Numbered from the stretch's first letter, positions 17,548 through 27,296 are shown. The stretch is 64,000 bases of DNA from Actinospineispora spinosispora DSM 44797 (GCF_000429025.1 NZ_KE386837.1:234959-298958); one strand, 5' to 3'. Notes: generated by a model not told the origin, from the letters alone. Numbers and translations are program-made.

Positions 17548-17597
17548 AAATGACAGATGCCCTCTCCCGGAAATCCGGGAGAGGGCATCTGTCATTT
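17548..17597. terminator. Strong hairpin terminator after serA
   Basis: Perfect 23-base arms (17548-17570 and 17575-17597) around an AAAT loop end in A- and T-runs on the two sides, so it could work in either direction. It isolates the following EACC1-caspase locus from serA. Confidence 0.88.
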
Positions 17598-17763
17598 ACG
17601 GTATTAGCCTGAAGTGTATTTTGCTCCAATCGTCGAGTTTTCTTCGTTCCTGTCTATCGCTACGTGATTTCCTGGAAGACTGTGGGCGCCCAGTCTGGGT
17701 GGCGATACGACTGACACGACGTGAGCGACACGGGGGCTTGCGTCGCCGGCGACAGGGGAGAAC

Positions 17764-18135
17764 GTGACCGCGGTACGTCTCACGGTGGAAATAGCAGGTA
17801 ACCCGCTCCGAGCGGAGCGACTGACTCGTCAGCTCCGCGAGCATCTCGATGATTTCGGTGGCGTCGAGGCAAATCTTGAAGTCGCCCAACTGGATGCGAT
17901 CGGGGCTAAAGGGGTAACGGAGATACTGAGTGTCACAGTTACTGTGGGTTGGGCGTTGAAATTCGCCGAGCCCGCGCTACGGGCTTGGTTCGAACGGAAC
18001 AAGAACAACCACGTCGTGATAGAGAAAGACGGAATTCGTATTGTGCTCGACGGTCAGTCTTCGGTCGCGCAGCTGCGAATGCTGGAAGGCACACTCCTGG
18101 CAGAGCCGGAAACCGACAACACTGATGCCCGATGA
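17764..18135 (+). CDS. EACC1-like effector-associated component
   Basis: A 123-residue protein with the N-terminal V-R-L-T-V-E-I strand. A central hydrophobic helix (T-E-I-L-S-V-T-V-T-V-G-W) follows, then the block A-W-F-E-R-N. The C-terminal strands are V-V-I-E-K-D-G and the helix V-A-Q-L-R-M-L. This architecture resembles the effector-associated constant component 1 (EACC1) family, known from NTP-dependent conflict systems beside caspase or trypsin-like effectors. The GTG has a GGGGAG site. It overlaps the caspase-helicase gene by 4 bases (ATGA), so they are one translational unit. Membrane attachment is possible but not shown. Confidence 0.75.
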   Translation: MTAVRLTVEIAGNPLRAERLTRQLREHLDDFGGVEANLEVAQLDAIGAKGVTEILSVTVTVGWALKFAEPALRAWFERNKNNHVVIEKDGIRIVLDGQSSVAQLRMLEGTLLAEPETDNTDAR

Positions 18136-21100
18136 CCTATCGGCCACGCCATGCCCTGTTGGTCGGTACCTCTCGGTACCAGTACGAGGAGCTGCCCGAC
18201 CTGCCGTCCTGCGCGGTCGATGTGTCGGCACTGGCCGAGGTGCTCCGGGATCGTGAGATCGGGGCCTATACCGATGTCCGGATCGTCCTCGACCAGTCGG
18301 CGGCTCAGATCGGCAACGAGATCGGGCAGTTCCTTGATTCGGTCGGCCCGGACGGGCTGGCACTCGTGTACTTCACCGGACACGGGCTACGCGCATCTCG
18401 GACCACCGGAGAGTTCTTCTTCGCGGCCACCGATACCGATCCGAAGCGGCCGGAATCCAGCGGCGTCCGAGCCAGCTTCGTGAACGAACTGTTAGAGGTG
18501 TGCCGGGCGACCCAGAAGGTGGCCATTCTCGACTGCTGTCTGAGCGGCGGCTTCGTACACGGCTTCCGGGTGCGCGAGGAACTGCCGGGCGAAGGCCAGC
18601 CTGTGGCGAAGGGCGTGAATGGCGCGGCGTCGAGTGGTGTCTTCGTGCTGTCTTCATCCGGTCCGACGGAGCTGTCCTTCAGCGGTGTCCAAGGCCCTGA
18701 CGGGCAGCGTCCTTCGCGGTTCACCGAGGTGATCGTTGATGCGTTGTGGACCGGGCTCGGCGGGACGGCGCAACGGGGTGGGCAGGTCAGCGTGACTCAG
18801 CTGCAGGAACACGTCCAGACACAGATGCAGCGGCTGCAGCCACCGCAGACGCCGCTCTACTGTGCATTCGCGGTCGACGGCAGGATGACGATAGCGGAGG
18901 CGCCCCGTGGGCCTCGGCCGTCCGATCGTCCGACGAGTGTCGAGCCGGTCGAGCCCATCGCTCGCCCCACGGCGCTGCCAGGGACGCCTGACTGGCGGCG
19001 ACTGCTGGCCTACTTCCAGGACCACGTGTTGGCGGAGAGTAGCGAGCGCCGCTTACTCGATGCCCGTGATGGCGGTGGGGCGTTCGTCTGTCTGACCGGC
19101 GAGGAACGGCTGATCAGCGGGGCCCTCGACGACGGGGAGATGCCGGTTCCCAGCTACCTGGAAGGCTGGTTGGCCGGGCGCGACCCCAATGCGGAGCTGT
19201 GGACGGGTTATCCGGCTGTTGTCCTGAACGAGAGCGCGGGTGCCGGAGGACAGCGGTTCGCGCCGCTGTTCGTCCGGCGGGTGGAAGTCACCGACCGACA
19301 GCGGTTGCGTCCTTTCGGCCCGGTACTGCCCAACGCGGAGTTGGCTCGTGAGTTGCTGGATGCCGAGACCGCGGATCAGCTCATCGACAGCTACGAGCCG
19401 GCCTGGCTGGCCGGCGAGCATGGCAGGCTGGGCCTCGAGGCTCGCGCGATCTTGGCCACGGACTTCGGTATGCCCTGCGTCGAAGAACTCGAGCCGGAAC
19501 GGTTGTCCTCCAGGCTCGACCTCAACAGCCCAGGTCAGGGAGCCCGGAACGCCGCAGTGCTGTTCACCGCGGTCGATAACGACAAATTCACCAAAGGTCT
19601 GCGCGAAGATCTGGCCGTCATCACGGGGAAAGCGGCGCAGATCGATGGGACTGCGCTCGGTCTACTCGCCCGGCCTCGCTCGGAATGGCCGCGTCCTGAG
19701 GTGCCCGAGCCTCGTATGGTCACCCCGCACTCGGCCAATGACACGCAGCGCACGGTGCTCCGTCTGGCGATGACCCAACCGTTGACGGTTGCCACCGGTC
19801 CGCCGGGCACGGGTAAGAGCCAGCTGGTCACCAATGTGATCGCCACCGCGATCGCCAACGGCCAGAAGGTGCTTCTCGCGTCGAACAACCACGCGGCGGT
19901 CAACGAGGTCTGTGCCAAGTTCGCCGAGTTCGCCCCGGGCGGGCTGGTGCGTACCAGGGACAAGGACCGACCCGATATCGAGAAGGAAGCTCTCGAGTCG
20001 TTGTGCACCCTCGCCGCGCCGCCGCAGGGCAGCGTCGACACGGCGAGAGCAAAGCTGCATCAGGCAACCGAAACGATGGCCGAACTGGATCGGGAGCTGG
20101 CCGAAGGAGCATGGGCGGAGGTGGCGCTTGCCCGAACGGCGACCGAGCTGCTCGAGCGGGCGAGCCAGCTGAGGGTCGACCTGGCGAGTCTGCGGCAGAG
20201 GATCGAGCCCGACCCTGGCCGATGGGTGCGTCGGGCGCGTCGAGCCGCCGACGCATCGTGGTTCGCGGCCTGGCGTCGGCGTCGGCTCATGCGACAGGCC
20301 GGCGTGGACGAACGGCAGGCCGACGAGAACGGATGCCAGGCCCTCCTGGTCGTTGCCGAAGCGCTGCACGAGCAGGCCGGTGCCAGGGCCGTGGCGATGG
20401 CACAGCGTCCTGATCGGGAAGCAGCGATCGCCGTCGACGCAGCGGCACTAGGGGTCCAACTCACGTCCACGGAGCTGGTCCGCGCCCAGGTGCGCGCATC
20501 GGCGCACTCGGGACGCGGGGCAATCGACGAGCTGCTTCGAATGATGGTCAGACGCAAACCTGACTGGCCTCTGGTGCGGAAGGTTCTCGATCGAGTTCCT
20601 GCCTGGGCGGTGACGACCTTGTCCGTCCGACGCTTTCCGCCCGATCCCCAGCTGTTCGACCTGGTGGTGATCGACGAGGCCAGCCAGTGCTCGCTCTCGA
20701 ACGCGCTGCCCTTGTTGTTCCGGGCGCGTCGGGCGTTGATCATCGGAGACCCGATGCAGCTCAGCGCGATCACCAAGGTCGACGCGGTCGAAGCGGCGCG
20801 GATTCGCCGTCGGCACCGTCTGTCGGCCTCTTGGCTGGAGGAACGCGGGCTGCTGGCGACGAACTCGGCTTATGATGCCGCCGCGCGCGCGTACGGCGAC
20901 CCGGTGCTGTTGGACGAGCATTTCCGTTGCCACCCGGACATCGCGGACGCTGCCAGCCGGCTGTTCTACGGTGGCCGTTGGACCGTGCTGACCGATATTC
21001 GCGGTCGGCCGTCGGTCGAGGGCCCGGCGGTGCGGGGATCGGACGTGTGCGGCGAGGCTCGGCGTGGATCGGGCAGAAAGTCGTGGACCAACGCGGTGGA

Positions 21101-21779
21101 AGCGGAACGGGTCGTGGATGAGGTATCGAAGCTCCTCGACGCGCTTCCGCCCGAGGCGAGTATCGGTGTGGTCACGCCGTTCACCGCTCAGGCCAAGTTG
21201 ATCGCGGCACGGGTCGAGCAGCGGTGTGGCCCGCTCGAGGAGAATCGGTTTCTCTCGGCGACCGTGCATACCTTCCAAGGCGGTCAACGTGACGTCATGC
21301 TGTTGTCCCTGACGGCTCGAGGTGAGCATGCGTCCGGTGCCATGAACTGGATGAACAAGCAATACGAACTGTGGAATGTCGCCATCACCCGAGCGCGTTC
21401 TAACCTCTTCGTGGTGGGTGATCTGGAGCTGTGGCGGAGCCGTTCCGAGGTTGTCAGGGTCCTGCTTGACGGTGCCTCCGAATCGGCGAGCGCCGGCGGC
21501 TGGGCCAACCAGCTCTACGGCGCACTCCTCCGCCAGACGGGGCTCGACGTACGGCTCGGAGTGTCACGCCGGGGACACCGGGTCGACGCGATGGTCCCGA
21601 TGGAGGGAGCCGAGGTCGCCGTGGTGGTTGACGACGGCGCCGCGAGCGATCTTGCTCTCGAAGCACATCGACGTCGCATCTTGCGGCGCTGCGCGCTGCT
21701 CGGGGACGACGTCGGGCCGGCCGTCCGCGTACCGACCTGGAAGCTGATCGAGGGCGCGGACCTCGACCTGGGCCGCTGA
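18132..21779 (+). CDS. Caspase-like protease fused to SF1 helicase, EACC1-associated
   Basis: A 1215-residue fusion. Residues 1-245 are a caspase-like (C14) protease: the catalytic His is H84 in Y-F-T-G-H-G, and the catalytic Cys is C136 in D-C-C-L-S-G-G. Residues 290-520 are an uncharacterised middle region. Residues 540-1115 are an SF1 UPF1/DNA2-type helicase: Walker A G-P-P-G-T-G-K-S at 556-563, a long helical insertion, Walker B V-I-D-E-A-S-Q near 847-853, G-D-P-M-Q-L, and Q-G-G-Q-R-D-V near the end. Residues 1120-1215 look like a Vsr/PD-(D/E)xK fold with D1152, but V-V-V-D-D-G (1164-1169) replaces the usual E-V-D-G. With EACC1 it forms a likely phage-defence or cell-suicide system, in which nucleic-acid sensing by the helicase activates the protease. 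That mechanism is inference. Confidence 0.88.
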   Translation: MTYRPRHALLVGTSRYQYEELPDLPSCAVDVSALAEVLRDREIGAYTDVRIVLDQSAAQIGNEIGQFLDSVGPDGLALVYFTGHGLRASRTTGEFFFAATDTDPKRPESSGVRASFVNELLEVCRATQKVAILDCCLSGGFVHGFRVREELPGEGQPVAKGVNGAASSGVFVLSSSGPTELSFSGVQGPDGQRPSRFTEVIVDALWTGLGGTAQRGGQVSVTQLQEHVQTQMQRLQPPQTPLYCAFAVDGRMTIAEAPRGPRPSDRPTSVEPVEPIARPTALPGTPDWRRLLAYFQDHVLAESSERRLLDARDGGGAFVCLTGEERLISGALDDGEMPVPSYLEGWLAGRDPNAELWTGYPAVVLNESAGAGGQRFAPLFVRRVEVTDRQRLRPFGPVLPNAELARELLDAETADQLIDSYEPAWLAGEHGRLGLEARAILATDFGMPCVEELEPERLSSRLDLNSPGQGARNAAVLFTAVDNDKFTKGLREDLAVITGKAAQIDGTALGLLARPRSEWPRPEVPEPRMVTPHSANDTQRTVLRLAMTQPLTVATGPPGTGKSQLVTNVIATAIANGQKVLLASNNHAAVNEVCAKFAEFAPGGLVRTRDKDRPDIEKEALESLCTLAAPPQGSVDTARAKLHQATETMAELDRELAEGAWAEVALARTATELLERASQLRVDLASLRQRIEPDPGRWVRRARRAADASWFAAWRRRRLMRQAGVDERQADENGCQALLVVAEALHEQAGARAVAMAQRPDREAAIAVDAAALGVQLTSTELVRAQVRASAHSGRGAIDELLRMMVRRKPDWPLVRKVLDRVPAWAVTTLSVRRFPPDPQLFDLVVIDEASQCSLSNALPLLFRARRALIIGDPMQLSAITKVDAVEAARIRRRHRLSASWLEERGLLATNSAYDAAARAYGDPVLLDEHFRCHPDIADAASRLFYGGRWTVLTDIRGRPSVEGPAVRGSDVCGEARRGSGRKSWTNAVEAERVVDEVSKLLDALPPEASIGVVTPFTAQAKLIAARVEQRCGPLEENRFLSATVHTFQGGQRDVMLLSLTARGEHASGAMNWMNKQYELWNVAITRARSNLFVVGDLELWRSRSEVVRVLLDGASESASAGGWANQLYGALLRQTGLDVRLGVSRRGHRVDAMVPMEGAEVAVVVDDGAASDLALEAHRRRILRRCALLGDDVGPAVRVPTWKLIEGADLDLGR

Positions 21780-21807
21780 GGCGATGGCTCGCATAGCCTG
21801 ATGCAGG

Positions 21808-21885
21808 GCGACTTCGCAGACTCTGATGTTGCGTCGCAGATACTGCAGCGTCTGCGACGCAACACGAAGCTCTGCGAAGTCGCCC
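21808..21885. repeat. Dispersed palindromic repeat, copy 3
   Basis: Third copy, between converging genes. Inner arms GTTGCGTCGCAGA and TCTGCGACGCAAC pair perfectly. Compared with copy 1, two stem positions changed together with their partners. Outer arms GACTTCGCAGA and TCTGCGAAGTC also pair. Confidence 0.88.
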
Positions 21886-21902
21886 TGTCCGGGCGGTGGG
21901 GG

Positions 21903-24900
21903 TCACGGGAGTTGGTCGTCTAGTGCCTTGTAGATGCGTTTTTCGCTCACCGGGTAGCGGGTGCCCAGGGTTTGGGCGAAGAAGCTCACCCTCAGCTCCT
22001 CGATCATCCAGCGGATCTCGGTGACCGAGGGCGGTGGCGGTGTGCCGGCCGGTTGCGCGTCCAGGAGCTCCTGGTAGGCCACCTGGACCTCCTGCACCCT
22101 GGCCATCCAGTCCCGATCGCGGGTCGGCTCGCGGGGCAGCGTCTCCAGACGACGGGACGTCGCGCGCAGGTAGCGCGCCACGTCGGCGAGGCGGTCCGCG
22201 CCGGTCGCCGCCACGAAACCGGGGTACACCAGCGCGGACAGCTGGGCGCGCACGTCCGCCAGCGAGGACTCCACCCCCGGCGACCGGACGTCGGCCAGCC
22301 GGGCCTCCGCCTCCGTGTGGGCCGCGAGCACCGACACCACACCGGCGACCACGTCGACGAGCGCGCCGGTCAGCCCGGTGCGCATCGCCGTGAGCAACCG
22401 CTCGAAGCCGCTGGAGGTCCAGGACGGACCTCCGGCGCGGGCCAGCACCGCATCGGTCGCCGCGTCCAGACAGTCCGCCAGCAGCGCGTCCAACGAACCG
22501 TGCGGGCCCCGGCTCAGCGCCAGCGAGTCGGTGTTGCTCAGCCTCCGGCGGACCTGCCGGACCGGCGACTGCGAGTTCAGCAGCAGCAACCGTCGGGTGC
22601 CCCGGCTCATCGCGGTCTGCTGCTCGACCTCGGAGGCCATCACCCGCACCGACACCGACTCACCCGCGTCGACCAGCGCCGGGTAGCCGACCAGCTGGTA
22701 GCCGTCGCGCTCCCGGCGGACCGTGCGCGGCAGCTCCGCGCCCAGGTCGGACCAGGCGCGCACCCCGGTCCGCTCCACCTCGGCACCCGCCGCCTCGGAC
22801 AGCGCCGCCCTGGTCCTGCGCGCCAACCGGTCACGCAGCTGCGCCAAGTCCTTGCCGGTTCCGACGACGGCACCATCTTCACCGATCACCCGGAAGGTGA
22901 TCCGCAGGTGATCCGGCACGTGGTCCCAGCGCCACGCGTCCGGCGGCACCGTCACCCCGGCCAGCTGCCGCAACACCCTGCTCAGCTCGGACAGCAGTGA
23001 ACCCCGCGCCGGGTCGATCATCGTCAGCGCCGCCCGCACCGTGTCCGGCACCGGCACGAAGTTGCGCCGCAGGTCCTTGCGCAGCGACCGGATCAGCGCG
23101 GTGACCAGCTCCTCCCGGTGCCCGGGCACCTGCCAGCTGAACGCCGCCTCGTCGACCCGGTGCAGCAGCGCCAGCGGGATGTCGACGCTGACCCCGTCGT
23201 CCGGCGTCCCCGGCTCGAACTCGTAGTTCAGGGCCAGCCGCGCGGGCTGTTCTGCCCCGGGCGTCGAGGTCGACCAGAACGACGGGTAGTCGTTCTCCGA
23301 CACCCCGTCGTGGTGGGTGATCTCCTCCAACGTCATGGTGAGCAGATCGGGGTTGTCCCGGCTCGCGGTCTTCCACCAGCGGTCGAAATGCCGTGTCGAC
23401 GCGACCCGCTCAGGGATGCGTTTGTCGTAGAACTCGAACAGCGTCTGCTCGTCGATGCCGATGTCCCGGCGCCGGGCCCGCTGCTCCCATTCGCCGACCT
23501 CGTCGAGCAGCTCGCGGTTGCGATGGAAGAACGGGTGGTGGGTGCGCCACTCACCGGCGACCAGCGCGTGCCGGATGAACAGCTCCCGGCACAGCTCCGG
23601 GTCGACCGAGGTGTAGGTGGTCAGCCGGTCAACCACGATCGGCACCCCGTACAGGGTGACCCGCTCGTGCGCCATGACCGCGCCCCGCTTCGCCGACCAG
23701 GCGGGCTCGGAGAACGTGCTCCGCACCAGGTGCGTGGCCAGCGGCTCGATCCACTCCGGTTCGATGCGGGCGACCGTGCGGCCCCACAGCCGGGACGTCT
23801 CGACCAGCTCGGCCGCCATGACCCACCGGGGCGGTCGCCGGAACAGCGCCGAACCGGGGAAGATCGCGAACGACGCACTGCGCGCACCCAGGTAGGTGTT
23901 GCGCTGGCGCTGCTGCGCACGCTGCCGGTTGCGGTTCTGTTGCTGGTTGTTGGTCGACGTCGGAGGTTCGGTCTGCAGACCGATGTGCGACAGCAACCCG
24001 GCGAGCAGCGACTGGTGCATCGCCTTCGGATCGGTCGTCTCGTCGTCCGACTCGGTCGTCGAGATGTCCAGCTCGCGCAACACCCGGCGCAGCTGCCCGT
24101 GCAGGTCCTGCCACTCCCGGATACGCAGGTAGTGCAGGTACTCCTGTCGGCACATGCGGCGGAACTGGTTGCTGCTCAGCTCCGCGCGCCGTTGCTTCAG
24201 GTAGCGCCACAGGTTCAGGTAGCCCATGAAGTCCGAGCGCGGGTCGGCGAACCGGGCGTGGCTGGCGTCGGCCGCCTGCTGGTTGTCGGCCGGACGTTCG
24301 CGCGGGTCCTGGATGGACAGCGCCGCGACGATCACCAGCACGTCCGCGGCGCAACCGTTGCGTCCGGCTTCCAGCAGCATGCGGGCGAACCGGGGGTCGA
24401 TCGGCAGCCGGTCCAGCGAACGGCCGATCTCGGTGATCTTGCGCTGCGGGCCGGCATCCGTGCCGGTGACCGCGCCGAGCTCGTGCAGCAGGTTGACGCC
24501 GTCGGTGACGGCGCGTTTGTCCGGCGGATCGACGAACGGGAAGTCCGCGACCTCGCCCAGCCCGAGCGAGATCATCCGCAGCATGACCGAGGCCAGGTTG
24601 GTGCGCAGGATCTCGGGGTCGGTGAACTGGTCGCGCGCGTCGTAGTCGTCCTCGGCGTACAGCCGGATGCAGATGCCATCGCTCGTACGGCCGCACCGCC
24701 CGGCACGTTGGTTCGCCGAAGCCTGCGACACCTTCTCGATCGGCAGCCGCTGCACCTTGGTGCGGTGGCTGTACCGGGAGATGCGCGCCGTGCCGGTGTC
24801 CACGACGTACTTGATGCCCGGCACCGTCAGCGACGTCTCGGCGACGTTCGTGGCCAGCACGATCCGCCGCGACACACCCTGCGAGGGCCGTCCCCACACG

Positions 24901-25763
24901 CGCTGCTGCTCGGCGCTGGACAACCGGGCGTACAGCGGCAGCAGCTCGGTGTCGCGGAGCAGCCCCCGGGTTCCATCGGCGGTGATCGCACCGGCGAGCG
25001 TCTCGGTCGCGTCCCGGATGTCCCGCTCACCCGGCAGGAACACCAGGATGTCGCCCGGGCCCTCGGCGGCGAGCTCGCGGCACGCGGCGACGATCGCCTC
25101 CGGCTGGTCCCGCTCGTCGTCGTCCGGCCTGTCCGGGTCGGTCAGCGGCCGGTAGCGCACCTCGACCGGATACGTACGGCCGGACACCTCGATGATCGGC
25201 GCGGGTCGACCCGGCTCGCCAAAGTGCTCGGCGAACCGTTCCGGGTCGATCGTCGCCGAGGTGATGATCAGCTTGAGGTCGGGCCGCCGGGGCAGCAGCC
25301 GCTTGAGGTAGCCGAGGATGAAGTCGATGTTGAGGCTGCGCTCGTGCGCCTCGTCGATGATCAACGTGTCGTACTGGTTGAGCATCCGGTCCTGGCCCAG
25401 CTCGGCGAGCAGGATGCCGTCGGTCATGAGCTTGACCTGGGTCCGGGCCGAGACCTGGTCGGTGAACCGCACCTTCCACCCGACGACCTCGCCGAGCGGG
25501 GTGTCCAGCTCCTCGGCGATGCGGGTGGCGATCGTGCGCGCCGCGAGCCTGCGCGGCTGGGTGTGGCCGATCTTGCCGGTGACACCCCGGCCCAGTTCGA
25601 GGCAGATCTTGGGCAGCTGGGTGGTCTTACCGGAGCCGGTCTCCCCGGCGACGATCACCACCTGGTTGTTGCTGATGGCGTCGGCGAGGTCGTCGCGCCT
25701 GGCCGTGATCGGCAACTCCGGCGGGTAACTGATGTGCATGGTGACCCCATGATCCCAGCTCAC
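21903..25763 (-). CDS. hrpA: ATP-dependent RNA helicase HrpA
   Basis: A 1286-residue DEAH-box helicase. Motif I G-E-T-G-S-G-K-T-T lies near residue 40, D-E-A-H-E-R-S near 138, S-A-T near 169, and Q-R-A-G-R-C-G-R in the second RecA domain. The HA2/OB region and the HrpA-specific C-terminal DUF3418-like domain follow, as expected for full-length bacterial HrpA. The start may be the GTG at 25763 or the ATG at 25739 (M-H-I-S-Y-P). HrpA-type proteins act in mRNA processing and rescue of stalled ribosomes. It converges with the caspase-helicase gene. Confidence 0.93.
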   Translation of the reverse strand: MSWDHGVTMHISYPPELPITARRDDLADAISNNQVVIVAGETGSGKTTQLPKICLELGRGVTGKIGHTQPRRLAARTIATRIAEELDTPLGEVVGWKVRFTDQVSARTQVKLMTDGILLAELGQDRMLNQYDTLIIDEAHERSLNIDFILGYLKRLLPRRPDLKLIITSATIDPERFAEHFGEPGRPAPIIEVSGRTYPVEVRYRPLTDPDRPDDDERDQPEAIVAACRELAAEGPGDILVFLPGERDIRDATETLAGAITADGTRGLLRDTELLPLYARLSSAEQQRVWGRPSQGVSRRIVLATNVAETSLTVPGIKYVVDTGTARISRYSHRTKVQRLPIEKVSQASANQRAGRCGRTSDGICIRLYAEDDYDARDQFTDPEILRTNLASVMLRMISLGLGEVADFPFVDPPDKRAVTDGVNLLHELGAVTGTDAGPQRKITEIGRSLDRLPIDPRFARMLLEAGRNGCAADVLVIVAALSIQDPRERPADNQQAADASHARFADPRSDFMGYLNLWRYLKQRRAELSSNQFRRMCRQEYLHYLRIREWQDLHGQLRRVLRELDISTTESDDETTDPKAMHQSLLAGLLSHIGLQTEPPTSTNNQQQNRNRQRAQQRQRNTYLGARSASFAIFPGSALFRRPPRWVMAAELVETSRLWGRTVARIEPEWIEPLATHLVRSTFSEPAWSAKRGAVMAHERVTLYGVPIVVDRLTTYTSVDPELCRELFIRHALVAGEWRTHHPFFHRNRELLDEVGEWEQRARRRDIGIDEQTLFEFYDKRIPERVASTRHFDRWWKTASRDNPDLLTMTLEEITHHDGVSENDYPSFWSTSTPGAEQPARLALNYEFEPGTPDDGVSVDIPLALLHRVDEAAFSWQVPGHREELVTALIRSLRKDLRRNFVPVPDTVRAALTMIDPARGSLLSELSRVLRQLAGVTVPPDAWRWDHVPDHLRITFRVIGEDGAVVGTGKDLAQLRDRLARRTRAALSEAAGAEVERTGVRAWSDLGAELPRTVRRERDGYQLVGYPALVDAGESVSVRVMASEVEQQTAMSRGTRRLLLLNSQSPVRQVRRRLSNTDSLALSRGPHGSLDALLADCLDAATDAVLARAGGPSWTSSGFERLLTAMRTGLTGALVDVVAGVVSVLAAHTEAEARLADVRSPGVESSLADVRAQLSALVYPGFVAATGADRLADVARYLRATSRRLETLPREPTRDRDWMARVQEVQVAYQELLDAQPAGTPPPPSVTEIRWMIEELRVSFFAQTLGTRYPVSEKRIYKALDDQLP

Positions 25764-25784
25764 CGGCCAAGGCTGCCAATCCGT

Positions 25785-27296
25785 TTAGCTCACGCGGAAA
25801 CTCCCGAGGAACCGGTACATCAGATCCGTGCCCCGACGCAGCGCGTCCACCCGGATCCGTTCGTCGTTGCCGTGCATGCGGACCATCGTGTCGTTGTCCA
25901 CCGCGTACGGGTAGATGCCGTACACCGGGATGCCGCGCTCGCGCCACGGCCCGGCGCTCGTGCCCGCCTCGAACGGGCCCGGCGCGACCGGGATGCCGCC
26001 GTAGGTGTCGCGCAGGCTCTGCTCCAGGTGCCGGTAGACGTCGGTGTCGGTGCTCGACGGGCTGTCCGCGAGTCGCTGCTGGTACTGGACGAGCAGCTGG
26101 TCAGGGGCCTGCGTGGTGCCCTTCGTGCTGATCCGCAGGTCCAGCTGGGGCTCCGCGCCGAGTACGGCCCGCATCTGGTCGAGCGTCTCGGCGACCGGCT
26201 GGCCGCCTGGCAGCAGACGCAGGTTCATCGTCGCGGTCGCCGAGCCCGGCATGACGTTCGTCCGGTAGCCGGCCTGCTGGATGACCTGGGTGACGGTGTG
26301 GCGCAGCATCGCGTTGTGCAGCCACGGGTACGGGCTGAGCGACACCACGAGATCGGCTGCTCTGTTGCGCTCGGTCTGGTCGGCGGTGCTCAGCAGGAGC
26401 CGTAGCGCGTCGGCGAGCGCGGGGTTGTCGGTGGCGGCGGCCAGCGCCTCGAAGTACGGCCGGGCGACCGGGGCGAGGGTCGCGGGCGGCTGGTAGTCGG
26501 CGAGACGGCTGATCGCCCGGTCCAGCCGGATGATCGCGGAGTCCGGCATCGGTTTGGACGAGTGCGTCGTGGTGCCGCGCGCGACCAGCTCCACGTTCGT
26601 CGCCGACTTGTCCTGCACGGTGATGCCGGCCAGCATCGGCGTGACGCCGTCGGACCTGGTCAGGATCCAGCCGCCCTCGGTGATCACCGCACCCGCGTCG
26701 ATCGTCGACCAGTGCGACCGCGCGAGCCACCGCGTGCCGCTCGGACCTGCTTCCTCGTCGCAGTCGGACAGGAAGATGATGTCCCGGTCGAACCGGGTGC
26801 CCTCCTGGACGTGCCGCAGCAGCGCGCTGATGAATGCGGCGTTCGCGCCCTTCATGTCGAGGCTGCCCCTGCCGTACAGCCAGCCGTCGACGACCTCACC
26901 GCCGAACGGGTCGACCGACCACCGGTCCCGTTCGACCGACACGACGTCGGAGTGCCCCAGCATCAACAGTGGTTTGCCGCCCTGCCCGGTGCCGGTGATG
27001 CGCGCGACGAAGTGCGCGTTGTCCGCCTTCGGCACGTTGAGGATCTCGGTCTGCGCGCCCGCCGCGTCGAACATGTCCTTCAACATGTCGGCGTGCGGCC
27101 GGGTGATCCCGCCGTCGCCGTTGTGCGACGTGTCGAACCGGATCATCGTGCGAGCCAGCTCGACCGGGTCCAGGTCGACCGGATCCACGCTCGGCGCACC
27201 TGAACAACCGGCTAACCCGCCGAATGCCGCGACCCCGGCCGCGGCACCACCGATCCGCAACGCCGTCCGCCTGGAAACCCGACCCGACCGATCCAT
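25785..27296 (-). CDS. M20-family metallopeptidase, Tat lipoprotein
   Basis: A 503-residue exported dizinc peptidase. The N-terminus carries a twin-arginine signal (S-R-R-T-A-L-R) followed by a lipobox (L-A-G-C), so it is likely a Tat-exported lipoprotein. The metal-binding blocks are G-H-S-D-V-V, then G-R-G-S-L-D-M-K-G, and D-C-D-E-E-A-G, with the bridging Asp and catalytic Glu. Substrate could be a dipeptide or an acylated amino acid. It is upstream of hrpA on the same strand, 21 bases apart. The stretch 27297-27581 that follows holds no supported gene. Confidence 0.9.
   Translation of the reverse strand: MDRSGRVSRRTALRIGGAAAGVAAFGGLAGCSGAPSVDPVDLDPVELARTMIRFDTSHNGDGGITRPHADMLKDMFDAAGAQTEILNVPKADNAHFVARITGTGQGGKPLLMLGHSDVVSVERDRWSVDPFGGEVVDGWLYGRGSLDMKGANAAFISALLRHVQEGTRFDRDIIFLSDCDEEAGPSGTRWLARSHWSTIDAGAVITEGGWILTRSDGVTPMLAGITVQDKSATNVELVARGTTTHSSKPMPDSAIIRLDRAISRLADYQPPATLAPVARPYFEALAAATDNPALADALRLLLSTADQTERNRAADLVVSLSPYPWLHNAMLRHTVTQVIQQAGYRTNVMPGSATATMNLRLLPGGQPVAETLDQMRAVLGAEPQLDLRISTKGTTQAPDQLLVQYQQRLADSPSSTDTDVYRHLEQSLRDTYGGIPVAPGPFEAGTSAGPWRERGIPVYGIYPYAVDNDTMVRMHGNDERIRVDALRRGTDLMYRFLGSFRVS

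Noticed and set aside
23118..26405. 1095-codon rightward frame opposite hrpA
   Set aside because: hrpA carries all helicase motifs on the other strand; this frame is an antisense shadow.
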